From NCBI GenBank assembly GCA_934045905.1, contig OW203769.1:28136817-28200816 (forward strand): a stretch of DNA of 64,000 nucleotides, given 5' to 3'. Below are positions 10,992-20,889 of this stretch, piece after piece. This DNA is from Leuctra nigra (Eukaryota > Arthropoda > Insecta > Plecoptera > Leuctridae). The first letter of the stretch is position 1. Every line of letters begins with the position of its first letter. A program made the position numbers and the translations under genes. The notes beneath the pieces were generated by a model, which did not search any database, was not told where the DNA came from, and saw nothing but the letters and a program-made list of their open reading frames with translations.

Positions 10992-11743
10992 AAGATCAGT
11001 TCTATCTAACATTACCGTCCAACAGTTCGATGATTTATCACAAAGGTAATACGACAACTAATTTTACAACACAACTAAAAGATACAATTACATTACACGG
11101 CGATTGGTTAGTTGGACTAGTAGAAATACATTACCCCCAGACTTTCAACAATGTGAATAGAGGTCAGAATAAAATTAAATCATATTCATCTAAAACTAAC
11201 GAAACGAAAACAGCGTTTGTAGAGAGGGGGACTTACAAAGCAAGAGAAGATTTCATCGAGAATGTGAATACTGCTATGGAATCGATTCAACTAGGTAAAA
11301 TCATTAAAACAGGTAGATCGTGTCGTTATGAAATAAGCGCTGAGAGCTTAAAAAGTGGAGTAGATAATGTATCTCTATCTTTCGATTTGGCACGTCAATT
11401 AGGATATGAACCTGGAGTTGAATTAGTTGCCAATCCACAAGCAAAGGCTGAGATGAATTTAATGTGGGGTAGGCCTCACTATATGTATATCTATTGTGAT
11501 ATCATCGAATATCAATCAATTGGTGATGTTGTGGCTCCCCTATTGAGAATTATTAATACTAATCAAAAACAATACGTATACGGGGAAGATCAAGCAATCC
11601 AATTTCAAACACCACTCTATGTACCAGTATTAAAGAAACAATTTGATAACTTACAAATCTATATAACAGACGGATTTGGCAGACCGATACCTTTCGACTA
11701 TGGGACACTGGTGGTAATACTTCATTTTAAAAGAAGCTCCTAG
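10988..11743 (+). CDS. mCP: minor capsid protein (penton, single jelly roll)
   Basis: A 251-residue protein matching the Polinton penton family. The N-terminal signature has LPSNSSM, then a TNFTTQL segment, then GDWLVGLVEIHYP at about residues 37-49, which is the most conserved part of this family. In predicted particles it forms the fivefold vertices. It follows the integrase with a 4-base ATGA overlap, and a small basic capsid-associated gene starts 26 bases after its stop. No damage to the frame. Confidence 0.87.
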   Translation: MKDQFYLTLPSNSSMIYHKGNTTTNFTTQLKDTITLHGDWLVGLVEIHYPQTFNNVNRGQNKIKSYSSKTNETKTAFVERGTYKAREDFIENVNTAMESIQLGKIIKTGRSCRYEISAESLKSGVDNVSLSFDLARQLGYEPGVELVANPQAKAEMNLMWGRPHYMYIYCDIIEYQSIGDVVAPLLRIINTNQKQYVYGEDQAIQFQTPLYVPVLKKQFDNLQIYITDGFGRPIPFDYGTLVVILHFKRSS

Positions 11744-11769
11744 TAAAGTGAATACAATATAAAAACATA

Positions 11770-12243
11770 ATGAGTGATGAACAACTTAATCAGTATATTA
11801 AATTTTATGAAGACCAAGCTGGTAGTGGTATCACTAATGTCTACAGGGGGAGTCGATATCAACGTGGATCGGGAATCGGATCATGGTTAGGTGGATTATT
11901 CAGATCAGTGTTTCCTATTCTAAAGAGTTCAGCAAAGGCAGTCACTCGTGAGGCTCTACGTACAGGGGCGAACGTATTGAGTGATTACGCAGCTGATAGA
12001 CCCTTTACCGCATCATTTAAAACAAGAGTAAACGAAGCAGGTCAAAACTTGAAGAGAAAAGCCGAGAGAAAACTTGATGCTATGGCTGGAGCTGGAATGC
12101 GTAAACGACGTAGAACGGCTAAGAAAAAGAAAGTTAACAAAAAGTTGCGTAAAAGTCATAAAACCAAACCTCGTAAAAAGACCAATAAGAGAAATAAGAA
12201 AATTACCAAGAGAGTGAGAAATATCAATGATATATTCAAATAA
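11770..12243 (+). CDS. pVI-like basic capsid-associated protein
   Basis: A 157-residue protein with two parts. The first (about 18-60) is glycine-rich, then amphipathic (GSGIGSWLGGLFRSVFPILK), resembling the membrane-active start of adenovirus pVI and its Polinton counterparts. The last 50 residues are almost pure Lys/Arg with Thr/Asn, suited to binding DNA or entering the nucleus. Between them, MAGAG (nt 12,082-12,096) fits the adenain cleavage rule (M/I/L)-X-G-X|G, so the element's own protease may cut here. It sits between penton and major capsid genes, the expected place for a minor virion protein. The role is inferred from layout and context. Confidence 0.65.
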   Translation: MSDEQLNQYIKFYEDQAGSGITNVYRGSRYQRGSGIGSWLGGLFRSVFPILKSSAKAVTREALRTGANVLSDYAADRPFTASFKTRVNEAGQNLKRKAERKLDAMAGAGMRKRRRTAKKKKVNKKLRKSHKTKPRKKTNKRNKKITKRVRNINDIFK

Positions 12244-12401
12244 ATTATAAAAAGATAGATTTTGTATTGATATATGGATAAATGATTGTTTCAAATCTTT
12301 CCATTTGTCGTTTGACATTCATACTGAACGGTTGCTCTTATAAACACACTTGATATTGTCAACGAAAATATATATATATATATAAAATAAATACGAGTTC
12401 A
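12244..12401 (+). promoter_or_regulatory. AT-rich promoter-like region of the major capsid gene
   Basis: The 158-base gap ends in a TATATATATATATAAAATAA-type run (about 12,368-12,390) only 12-30 bases before the MCP start. It could serve as a TATA element giving a very short leader. The same run includes AATAAA, which may end the upstream transcript. No clear initiator was found. Confidence 0.35.
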
Positions 12402-13709
12402 ATGTCTTTCTTGCATTCGCACTCAAAAGAGTGTGCTAGCAGTCAGTTAAACTTATTTACGGTACCGCCGACCCAGACAGGAATTGAACGTGGGGAATGG
12501 ATACCGATTCACCCCGTTGCATCAATTGTTGGCGATGACTCGCCAATTGAATTTGTAATTGACGGAAGAGGAGAAGAATATATCGACTTGCCTCAGACTA
12601 AAGCAAAGTTTAAGCTTAAAATAACAAAAACTGATGGCACTAATATCGCTGCTGATAGCGATGCCGCCGGTGTTAATCAACTATTTCAATCGGTGATCAG
12701 TCAAGTGGATGTACACTTTAATCAAAAGCTGATCTCACCTCCTTGTCAGAACTATCCATACAGGGCTTCGTTGGAAACTTTAACAAATTATTCTCGAGAG
12801 GCTAAGATGACCCATCAGCAAAGCGCTATGTACTACAAGGACACGCCTGGTAAGATGGATTCATTGAAAGTTAATGAAGGATTAAATACAAGAAGAAAAT
12901 TAACAGCATCAAGTAAGACTGTAGAAGTAATGGGTCATATTCATCACGAAGTGTTCAATCAGGATCGTCTTTTACTTAATGGTGTTGAGATGAGAATTAA
13001 ACTGGTCAAAAGTAAAGACGCTTTCTGCCTCATGTCAACAGACCCAAATGTACGAGTAAAAATTCTTGAAGCTGTTTTGTATGTCCGTAAGGTTAAAGTG
13101 AGCCCTACAATTATAAATGCCCACAATGTTACACTTCAAAAACATAACGCTATGTATCCGATTACAAGAGTTGAAATCAAAAGTGTAACGATACCCTCTG
13201 GGCTTCAAAGTAAGACGATTGATAATCTGTTCAATGGGGATTTACCTAAACGTATCCTCATGGCTTTCGTTTTGAATTCGGCATTTAACGGTGATTTCAC
13301 TAAGAATCCGTTCAATTACCAACATTTCCACTTGAATCACCTCTCAATATACGTTGACGGTCAGTCGTTCCCTGCTAAAGCCCTTCAACCCGATTTTGAT
13401 AACAATAATTTCATCGATGCTTATGACAGCCTAGTCACTGGTAGTGGAATACATTTCAAGAATGAAGGTAATGACATCACCCTCGATGACTACCCCGCGG
13501 GCTACTTTTTAACATGCTTCGACATGACACCTGACTTGAGTGCAGATTGTATTGACCATTGGTGTAAACCAAGAAGTGGGGCGTTGAGGGTGGAGCTTCG
13601 CTTTGCGGCCACTTTGACGGAGAGCATCAACTGTGTATTGTTTGCTGAATTCGACTCTGTTATAGAGATTGACAAAAACAGGAACGTCATCGTCGACTAC
13701 AACAGTTGA
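12402..13709 (+). CDS. MCP: major capsid protein, double jelly roll (hexon-like)
   Basis: A 435-residue capsid protein that forms the faces of predicted Polinton particles. The N-terminal signature (LNLFTVPPTQTGIERGEW, about residues 17-34) and the following PIEFVIDGRGEEYIDL (about 47-62) are typical of Polinton and adintovirus MCPs. The length is close to usual for the family, and the frame is intact to a stop well after the second jelly roll. The ATG at 12,402 is chosen because the conserved block starts about 16 residues later and an AT-rich promoter-like run lies just upstream. The BIR-protein gene starts 47 bases after the stop. Confidence 0.92.
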   Translation: MSFLHSHSKECASSQLNLFTVPPTQTGIERGEWIPIHPVASIVGDDSPIEFVIDGRGEEYIDLPQTKAKFKLKITKTDGTNIAADSDAAGVNQLFQSVISQVDVHFNQKLISPPCQNYPYRASLETLTNYSREAKMTHQQSAMYYKDTPGKMDSLKVNEGLNTRRKLTASSKTVEVMGHIHHEVFNQDRLLLNGVEMRIKLVKSKDAFCLMSTDPNVRVKILEAVLYVRKVKVSPTIINAHNVTLQKHNAMYPITRVEIKSVTIPSGLQSKTIDNLFNGDLPKRILMAFVLNSAFNGDFTKNPFNYQHFHLNHLSIYVDGQSFPAKALQPDFDNNNFIDAYDSLVTGSGIHFKNEGNDITLDDYPAGYFLTCFDMTPDLSADCIDHWCKPRSGALRVELRFAATLTESINCVLFAEFDSVIEIDKNRNVIVDYNS

Positions 13710-13756
13710 AGATTCTACCTTGTATAGTTCACTTCAGTTAAGAACTCAGTACTAGT

Positions 13757-14617
13757 ATGAGCATCAGCATGAGTGGTACAGTGGATATTCAGTGCTTCAC
13801 GACTTGTGACGGTCGAGAAATAGTGAAGGAATTGTCGATTATTAACAACATCACTAAAGAAACACACTTGTGGTTATTCAAAGCTGGTAGAACTCAAGAG
13901 AAGACTCGTATGAATGCCTGGGAAAGTAAATTCCATCACGGTATAGATTTTGATCATGGAGTCATCGAGTACAAGCATCTGCAAGGAGTTTTAAGAGCAT
14001 ACACCGTACATTTCCCACTGTTATACGCTACAGACGACGACAAGTGTAAGATCATTAGCCAATATATCCGTCGAGAAGTTATCAATCTTTACGATCTCGG
14101 CTGTCCACTGGTAAATGACCTGTATGAAAAAGACACTAACGGACCCATCGAGTGTGAGAGTCATAAGCTGTTTTCAGTTGGTACGGCAAACTGCACCTCA
14201 CGTACCGTCTTACTCCTGGCCCAATGGATTGAAGAGCATCATGACGTCACAGACCTGTCACAGGTTCAAGCACGTCTGAAAACCATGGAGAACTTCCCAT
14301 CTAAAGGACTGGTCGACGTTGTTGACATGGCAGAGAACGGCTTCTACTACCACGGGAAGCAGGATCGTGTGACGTGTGTCTCATGTAGTATTGAACTCTG
14401 CCATTGGAACCAAGGTGACGTACCGAAGCACTTCCATCAACTCTACAGTCCACTGTGCCAGTTCGTTACCGGTGTGCCACGTATTCCTGACGACAACGCC
14501 AGTTGGGAAATTATACCATGTACAGTAAAGAGCTTGAGAGAATTCTACTCGCCGACCCGTTTGCAGGGAATCTCTACCGTGGAGTCTACGCAGCCGATCG
14601 ACTGCCCCAAACTGTAA
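13757..14617 (+). CDS. BIR-domain (IAP-like) protein with unusual N-terminal domain
   Basis: A 286-residue protein. Residues about 171-236 are a BIR domain: zinc ligands C207-x2-C210-x16-H227-x6-C234 fit the family spacing exactly, and GFYYHGKQDRVTC and W217 also match. BIR proteins of large insect viruses block apoptosis; that role here is inferred. No RING finger follows, so it is not a full baculovirus-type IAP. The N-terminal 160 residues (with FHHGIDFDHGVIEY, LGCPLVNDLY and C133-x2-H136) resemble a domain I recall from many arthropod transposon and virus genes, possibly nuclease-like; this is uncertain. The last 100 bases overlap the protease gene in another frame. Confidence 0.85.
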   Translation: MSISMSGTVDIQCFTTCDGREIVKELSIINNITKETHLWLFKAGRTQEKTRMNAWESKFHHGIDFDHGVIEYKHLQGVLRAYTVHFPLLYATDDDKCKIISQYIRREVINLYDLGCPLVNDLYEKDTNGPIECESHKLFSVGTANCTSRTVLLLAQWIEEHHDVTDLSQVQARLKTMENFPSKGLVDVVDMAENGFYYHGKQDRVTCVSCSIELCHWNQGDVPKHFHQLYSPLCQFVTGVPRIPDDNASWEIIPCTVKSLREFYSPTRLQGISTVESTQPIDCPKL

Positions 14618-15084
14618 GTCGTCCAGCATTAGTTATAGCCAACACAGATTGTCATGATAAGGTTGGGACACACTGGGTTGCCTTTCATATTGAAGAGAGT
14701 GGTCGTGGACAGTACTTCGATTCATTTGGGCTACCTCCAGTAGTAGCGAAACACCGAGCTTTCTTACAGAGGAATTGTACAACGTGGGATCATAATAGTG
14801 TAGAACTTCAAAGTCCTTCATCATCTGTGTGTGGAATATATTGTATAGCTTATTTAGCTCATAAAGCTAGGGGATTTACTCTACAAGAATTTCTATGGCA
14901 CTTTAAAAACAAGAGTACTCTTCAAAATGATATATTAATCCAAAAGATTTTTATGAGAAAATTTACATGTAGACATAAATTGAGAACACATATAAAAGGC
15001 CAAACGTGTTGTGCTAGAAATATCAGAAATTATATGTTAACACTTTATAATAATAGTAAGAATGTTAAGAATAGTAAGAAATAA
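14518..15084 (+). CDS. PRO: adenain-like maturation cysteine protease
   Basis: A 188-residue protease of the adenain/Ulp1-like family that would process capsid proteins. Catalytic residues are in the expected order: H52 (THWVAF), D68 (YFDSFG), Q98 (ELQSP) and C105 (VCGIYC). I chose the ATG at 14,518; the frame is open slightly further upstream but only with a TTG. The first 100 bases overlap the end of the BIR gene in a different frame, and the last 23 overlap the next membrane-protein gene. A C-terminal Cys/Lys-rich tail (about 145-188, with GQTCC) goes beyond the core fold. A likely substrate site is the MAGAG in the pVI-like protein. Confidence 0.92.
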   Translation: MYSKELERILLADPFAGNLYRGVYAADRLPQTVSRPALVIANTDCHDKVGTHWVAFHIEESGRGQYFDSFGLPPVVAKHRAFLQRNCTTWDHNSVELQSPSSSVCGIYCIAYLAHKARGFTLQEFLWHFKNKSTLQNDILIQKIFMRKFTCRHKLRTHIKGQTCCARNIRNYMLTLYNNSKNVKNSKK

Positions 15085-15355
15085 TGTAGTAGGTTTACTT
15101 TATAAATTACAGCAACTTGTGTTGCCACTTACATTATATTTACTAAGTATACTTAACATTTTGAAGAGCAAGTGTTTAGTAATCGTAAAGTATGTAACTT
15201 ATATTAATAGGTTTATTATCAGCTGTTTGATTGTAACAGTTCTGAGCCCAATTCTTATAGTTTTTACTTTATTGGTACTATTTTTAAAATACTTTTGTGG
15301 GTTTAAGGTTGAATATGATATAACTTCAAATGATTGGGTTAATCAAGGATTATAA
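15062..15355 (+). CDS. small predicted membrane protein overlapping the protease end
   Basis: A 97-residue hydrophobic protein with two likely membrane segments (about residues 17-33 and 51-80) and a short polar C-terminus (VEYDITSNDWVNQGL). I do not recognise a family. It begins with an ATG inside the last 23 bases of the protease gene, in another frame. The AATAAA at 15,387-15,392 lies 32 bases after its stop. Small membrane proteins are common at the ends of Polinton and adintovirus gene arrays, so it is plausible, but AT-rich DNA can produce hydrophobic frames by chance. Confidence 0.5.
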   Translation: MLRIVRNNVVGLLYKLQQLVLPLTLYLLSILNILKSKCLVIVKYVTYINRFIISCLIVTVLSPILIVFTLLVLFLKYFCGFKVEYDITSNDWVNQGL

Positions 15356-15386
15356 CATGTAACTTGTACTAGTATTTAGTTTACTC

Positions 15387-15392
15387 AATAAA
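15387..15392 (+). terminator. poly(A) signal at the right end of the Polinton gene array
   Basis: AATAAA lies 32 bases after the stop of the last open frame and is the only strong candidate after the capsid-protease block. It probably ends the late transcripts. Confidence 0.5.
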
Positions 15393-18300
15393 ACTAAACT
15401 AATGTCAAAATACCCACTGTCTATGTCTCAGTCATTTTCCACAAACATCACAACCAAGTAGGATCCTGATCCAAACAGAAAATCATATCTGATAATCAAA
15501 TTAATGATACAAAGTAAAGAAAACATTGTGTCTTGCTAAATAGACATGTCACAGCATGATTTTAACATGGTACAATTCATACAAATACTTTGCTTTTCAA
15601 ACTCAGAGTGAAATCTAAAGAAATTTAAATCTTAAGAAATTCAATTTCAAAAGCACTTGCTTACATGTACCACTAGAAGGTGACAATGACACAAACAGAT
15701 ATCAATCAAGTCGAACTGACAGCTCAAACTGACAGGTACAAAAATCAAGCCTGAAAAGAGTCGGTGGGGTGGGGGAGACCACCTGAAGTGAGGGGAAGGG
15801 GGATAGACACACCATGGGGGTGGGGGTGACACCCAGACACAATTAAAACAAAAGAAAAAAGAACAATTGTCTGAATGAAGAGGCATACATACTACTAGGC
15901 GCCTCCTGGTGCAGATAGATGTCCTCTTGGAATTAAAAGATCAATTAACAGAACGTTTAAAGAACGTTTTCGAAGTAATTGGCAATCAAATGTCGTTGTA
16001 CATGTAATGTACAATTGATTGAGAGAATAAAATCAGATTGTCTTTTGTTCTTCTCTCGCTGATGGAAATGTCACGTGGTGCGACATTTCCACCGAGAATG
16101 TCGCATTCTTCGTCACGACGGGAATTGCACTCGCTCGCTAGGTTCACAGCTCGGAACCCCCGCTCGTGCCGCGTATAACACTACCGCCGACCGGGTGTCC
16201 GCGCTTGAACCGCGCTCCCGCCGGGTGCACCACCTAGGCTCACACCTCGGCACCCCCGCTCGCGAGGGGTTTAACACGGCCACGAGCTGGTGTCCGAGCT
16301 TGAACCTAGCGCGCGGCGGGTGTGTGTGCAGGATATCCTAGTGCTCTGAAGCGTCGCGATGCGTGTGTTGATTTCCTGTTGATTGTTGCACGCATTCTTG
16401 GGCATTATCTGCGCGCGCAGGTGTGTGACGTCATGGGCTCGAACCCCTGGTCGTCTGCACCTTTTCAACCCTGGGGGTGAATCCAAAGGTTGCGTTGAAG
16501 AGAGAATTGCTCTTATATACCGTGGTGTGTGGGGGGGGGGGGGGGGGGGGGGGAGAGGTCAGCTCCAATTGAGTGTATTTTATATTTTATAAATATTGTT
16601 TGGAACTTTTAAAAGTACCTCATCTTCTATCTTCTTTTAGTCAACTTTGAAGGAGAAAAGCTTAACCATTCGGTTTTACAGGCGTTCAAAGGGATCTTTC
16701 ACAGGTTGACAGTTGTTGAAATTATAATAAGATATCGAATTCGATTTTTTATCAAAATTATGTTTCCCCTTTCTCTCATCTAAATGTTATCATTTTCTTG
16801 CCATCGCCTATATAATTTGTAATCATTAAGTTGTTTATTTTCCACCTTTCCCTGTTGTTTTGAAGCGAGTGTACCGCATCGATTGATTTATCAGCAAATT
16901 CGAGTGTTTCAATCGACCTTGTCGTCGCCGCTGATTTGCATGTTAATTAATACGTGAGTTCCCCGCCACTCCGCCAGGCGCGCTGCAGTCGCAGATTATT
17001 ACATTGGTACCTTCATTAATGTGCATTCATGTTGGAAAATAAGGGAATCTATCTATATTGATAGATTGCACGTGGCGTCATCTTATTGTTGCCACCATCT
17101 TGTTGGCACCATTCAGAATAGCTGTGATTCTGTTTTTTTTTGCGATATTTGATACTTTTAATGGTTCCATGTGCAGTAGGATCCGGAAAATCATTCTCTT
17201 TTCAGAAATACGTTAATGTACACTCGAACAAATAATAAACGGTATTATTCGAGAGAAAATTGCCTGATAAATTTGATGGCATCATCCCATGAAGTCTGTG
17301 CTAATACATTATCTTAATCTAGTAGGTGAGCTCTGATTTCATTGATAATAACAAGGATTGATTGTCAAGGAACCTGACCAGCAGCCAATCCGTTTTGTGC
17401 AAAGTACCGTTTTTAATTGGTTTGAGTGTACACAATAGTTCCTATACCGGTTTCCCATATACCAACATGAGGATTTGGCCGACTTCTTTTGACGCTGACC
17501 CTACCGCCATTCATCAGTTAAATCTGACCCGTACGTGCCAACATAATGCCAGTCCTCAGGGGAAAACTCCAGTTTTTATAAAACAAGAAGTTCCATGATG
17601 TTCTATCATTTATGAGCTCTCGAGGGCCGTGAAAACTGTGTTTCTACGGTTTTAATCCGATTTGCTCTCTCCGTATGTCCATAGGGGGGGGGGGGGGGGG
17701 GGGGGGAAGATGTACAAAACGGTTTCATGACAAGTGTGTTTTCCGCGTCCCCCCGACTTTCCCACTTGTTGTGTTCGCGGTTAATCGGTCGGAAAATGTG
17801 CGACTTCTGCCACCAGTCGGCGCCACCGTCGCACATAGACGGCGGGGGGTGTTAAGTTCTAGCGATGTCCACCATGCGCGCTGCACTTGGTCGGGTCGAG
17901 TCCAGCGGTGACTTTACTGACAGATCATTCCTCGTTATGCGTATTTTAATAACTTAATTTTGTATATTTTAACGTATACTTAATGTTTATATTGTTACAC
18001 ACCCATTTTTCGTAATATCATTTTCAATATTTGGACAGTTATCTGCAATTATTTAACATTCAAACCACCCCCTTCGTGGTGCTAGATCTTGTTTACAAAT
18101 TATTATAATTGGAGATAAAACTCTGTACATATTTGTGTACACAATTATTGCAATAAGTTTAAATATACCCGTTCTTGACCGAAATGTCCAGCAACTTGTC
18201 GGACATTTCCCCAATCCGATGCGGCAATTCATCGTCTCAACTTCCAGTGAAGTTGGATGTTCGTCAATGATAACTCTGCGACCGTGTGTCTACGGGTATA

Positions 18301-19288
18301 CTGATCGTGAGATATACACATTGTCGCTCGGATGTCCGCTGTCACGGCCTTCTCAAAATGCTGGCGTCAGGATGACACTCCAGTAGGCCGTTCCAAGATG
18401 GCGGGAATTATGAATATAATATCAATATGTCAATACGCTGAAAATAGTATCTTTAATTTAATTCGGATAGTGAAGTAATTGGTTAATTATATAATTTTCT
18501 TTAAATATTATTTGAAAGCCTTTCTGTACTACACAAAATATTTTATGAAAAAAATTATAATAGTACAAAAACTATGCTTTATAGTACGTATTTTTTGTCA
18601 CTAGGTAGTATCTTCTCGTGCTAAAATGCTAAAATTTTCAATTCTATAAATTGAAAAGACTGTATCTAAACCATAAACCAGATAAGAACGTAACACATTT
18701 TGCGGTAGTTCCTGGTATATTTAATGATTTAATTGTGTTTCTAATTGGTGTATTTATATTATTGGAGTGATGCTCTTACGTTCTGCTCTCAGGTTCCGTT
18801 ACTCTCTTGCGTGTTGTGTTATAATCTACTTAGCTTTGAAATTCAGTGTTAATAATCAGTATTATAAACTCGGCTTGAACTAAAATCCACAGTTGTATAC
18901 AAACTTGACCAGAGAAGGACAATGAGCTCATGGGATCTTCATTGATCCCTTCATTGATTGGGCATTTGAGCCTGACCTCAAAGTCAAAGAATCAACATAA
19001 AAGCTGGACCCTAAGAAATGGAGCATTTTTATTTGGAACATACTTGTATTATAGTTTTACAAAGTGTATTAATTTCAATTGTGTCCGGTATGTAGGGAAA
19101 GTTATAAGTTGCTTCATTGATCATAGCATTGATTTCTGTCGATCTTGTCCAAAGATCAGAGGAAGTTCTCTAGGTATTTATTGACTGTTAGTTTGCGAAT
19201 TGTAATGTGTAAATTTCTCCTCCAGATTCCATGATTTAGTATACAGTGCGATTGTTTTCAACCTGCCATGCTGGCAATAAAGTTATAA
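15393..19288. other. gene-poor flank with CpG-rich block and G tracts
   Basis: No gene is recognised. At 16,061-16,087 GGAAATGTC and GACATTTCC form a small inverted repeat. Two imperfect copies of a roughly 95-bp GC-rich unit lie at about 16,138-16,331, each starting with TAGG(T/C)TCACA. This block is CpG-rich. Runs of 23 G lie at 16,531-16,553 and 17,684-17,706. The remainder (17.9-19.2 kb) is AT-rich with nothing I can name. Confidence 0.45.
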
Positions 19289-19414
19289 GGCCGGGTAGGA
19301 CCAACTTTGGATTAAGTTAGCAATCGATGGTTAGCCAATGATTCTAATTAGCGTGAATTTCACAGCCAAAAGGATTCACTAATTTATAATCCCCAGAGCT
19401 GGTCCTACCAGGCC
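19289..19414. mobile_element. MITE, GGCCGGGTAGGACCA family, copy 1
   Basis: The inverted ends GGCCGGGTAGGACCAAC and GGCCTGGTAGGACCAGC (right end read on the - strand) enclose 126 bases. The flanks are TAA on the left and TTA on the right. The second copy, at 44,720-45,061, has cleaner ends and identical 3-bp flanks. Confidence 0.7.
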
Positions 19415-19582
19415 TTACTGGAATAAATAATGCCACACACTGTCGCACATGGCAACCTCTGTACGACCTCAAATTGTTAAATACGATTGTTTTGATCAAT
19501 ATCGTTCTTAACACTTGAAGGTCATACAAGTGTATTCCAGTGTGTGGCATTTTACTCCAATAAACTTGAAATGGTCACTGAT

Positions 19583-20709
19583 ATATCTGTGGCTGGCTGG
19601 AATAACTGCTTAAGTACAAAAAATGCAAAAATAAGATCTTAAAAAAATTAAGGAATCCAATGGTGAAGTCAGATGTGAAAAATTGTAATTAATAACAAAT
19701 ATAGATTGGCTTAAGTACAGCGTGTTTGTTACATTTGAAAATTCTGTTCCTAGAAAAACTACCTAAGTGCAGTTAAGCCACAGTCATCCATGCCGTACAG
19801 CATTACAAATAGTTATTTCAGTGGCTGGAAAAACGACCTAAGTACTGCCTTACAAATTGCTTTTTCAGTGGCAGGAAAAACGACCTAAGTACACTTGGTA
19901 GAACCACCATAACCTCAATGTTTCCGATTTACTTGAAATTTTGGTGACTTATTGATAATCATGCAATACACCTATGAAAAAATGAAACACTTCTCGTGTC
20001 CAGTTTCTGAGATAAATTGATTTGTCTCCACCATGTTATCTTATGGCGGAAAAAGAAAATCGTGTCATTTTTAGGCTAAAATGAAGATCTATTTTTTTTG
20101 TCTCGATAGATTTGAGCAAAAAACTTTTTTTATGGTAGACATATGGACATACTATCAGGAAAAAAATTGAAAACAATACCAACGTGTGCTATTTTAAAAG
20201 TTATATACCAAATTCGAAATGATTTTCCTATACCTCCCATGTTAAAGTTTTGTTCATCCTCTGATAACATAAAATTGAAAACTCATTGTTGGACTGGAGT
20301 TGCAAACTACAGAACATTAAATGAGTCTGTTGTACTTAAATATAGTTGCAATGTAGGAAAACGTTTTTTGAACTTGTAATTTCAAGAATATTTTTTGTTT
20401 GTTTGTATATGTCGATCGATTGCTCCCCCTTAAGCCATTCACAACACAGCGAACATACAAAGTTAATTTTCAAAATCGTGCAATTCTTGGCCTGGAAAAA
20501 CGACCTAAGTACACTAATTAGGTAATTAACAGGATTTAATTAATTTTAAAAATCCTGTATATTGCTTACATTATTATAATAACTTTCTGACAGTAATATT
20601 TCAAATATATTAAATGATGTAGTTGCTACCATTCAAAATGTTGTTTTGGTGTCTACTGAAAAATCAGGTTTTTGTAGTTAAAGCAGTTATTCCCGCCAGC
20701 CACAGATAT
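19583..20709. mobile_element. 1.1 kb element with terminal inverted repeats and repeated subterminal motif
   Basis: ATATCTGTGGCTGGCTGGAA at 19,583 reappears inverted at 20,690-20,709, with the match continuing to about 36 bases per end. Inside, a motif GGAAAAACGACCTAAGTAC is present at about 19,825, 19,872 and 20,491, with weaker forms at 19,597 (part of the end itself) and 19,752. Transposases often bind such subterminal repeats. A 78-residue open frame at 20,143-20,379 has no recognised domain, so the copy is probably non-autonomous. Confidence 0.65.
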
Positions 20710-20889
20710 GCTTTTTTAATGCTGTATATTGTGTTATCAAATCTAAATAATGCTTTGAACAACCGTGCGCGTCCCGTTACATTCTGCATGCCTCTAAGCA
20801 TCGCTTTTACCTATTATAGTCGTCTGGCGTGGCTTAACCTTAGAGAAATGTATACGACAATGTGCAGTTCTTACTTGTTGTCATTGGTG

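Larger units (their letters stand above)
1330..15392 (+). mobile_element. Polinton/Maverick (adintovirus-like) element, full gene set
   Basis: Eleven genes lie on one strand in about 13.8 kb. They include the Polinton hallmark set: protein-primed PolB, FtsK/HerA-type ATPase, retroviral-type integrase, adenain-like protease, minor capsid (penton) and double-jelly-roll major capsid. Two junctions overlap tightly (TAATG at 9,039-9,043 and ATGA at 10,988-10,991). Polyadenylation signals AATAAA occur at 7,714-7,719, 9,876-9,881 and 15,387-15,392. All main frames are open. The limits given run from the TATA-like box before the first gene to the last poly(A) signal and are not true ends: no terminal inverted repeat or 6-bp target duplication was recognised. 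Presence of both integrase and capsid genes fits an integrated virus-like transposon; whether it is mobile or makes particles is not shown. Confidence 0.93.

Noticed and set aside
14614..14619. Strong-looking GTAAGT splice donor at the end of the BIR gene
   Set aside because: It lies within the protease coding sequence, which is conserved across this point, and no matching acceptor that would extend the BIR protein was seen.
1..15400. Free adenovirus or large DNA virus genome
   Set aside because: Adenovirus-like capsid and protease genes occur with a retroviral-type integrase and protein-primed PolB, which is the Polinton set, and the block is embedded in host DNA with host genes nearby.
16383..16480. 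B-box-like GTTCGAGCC on the - strand near 16,440
   Set aside because: No matching A box or tRNA fold at the right distance.
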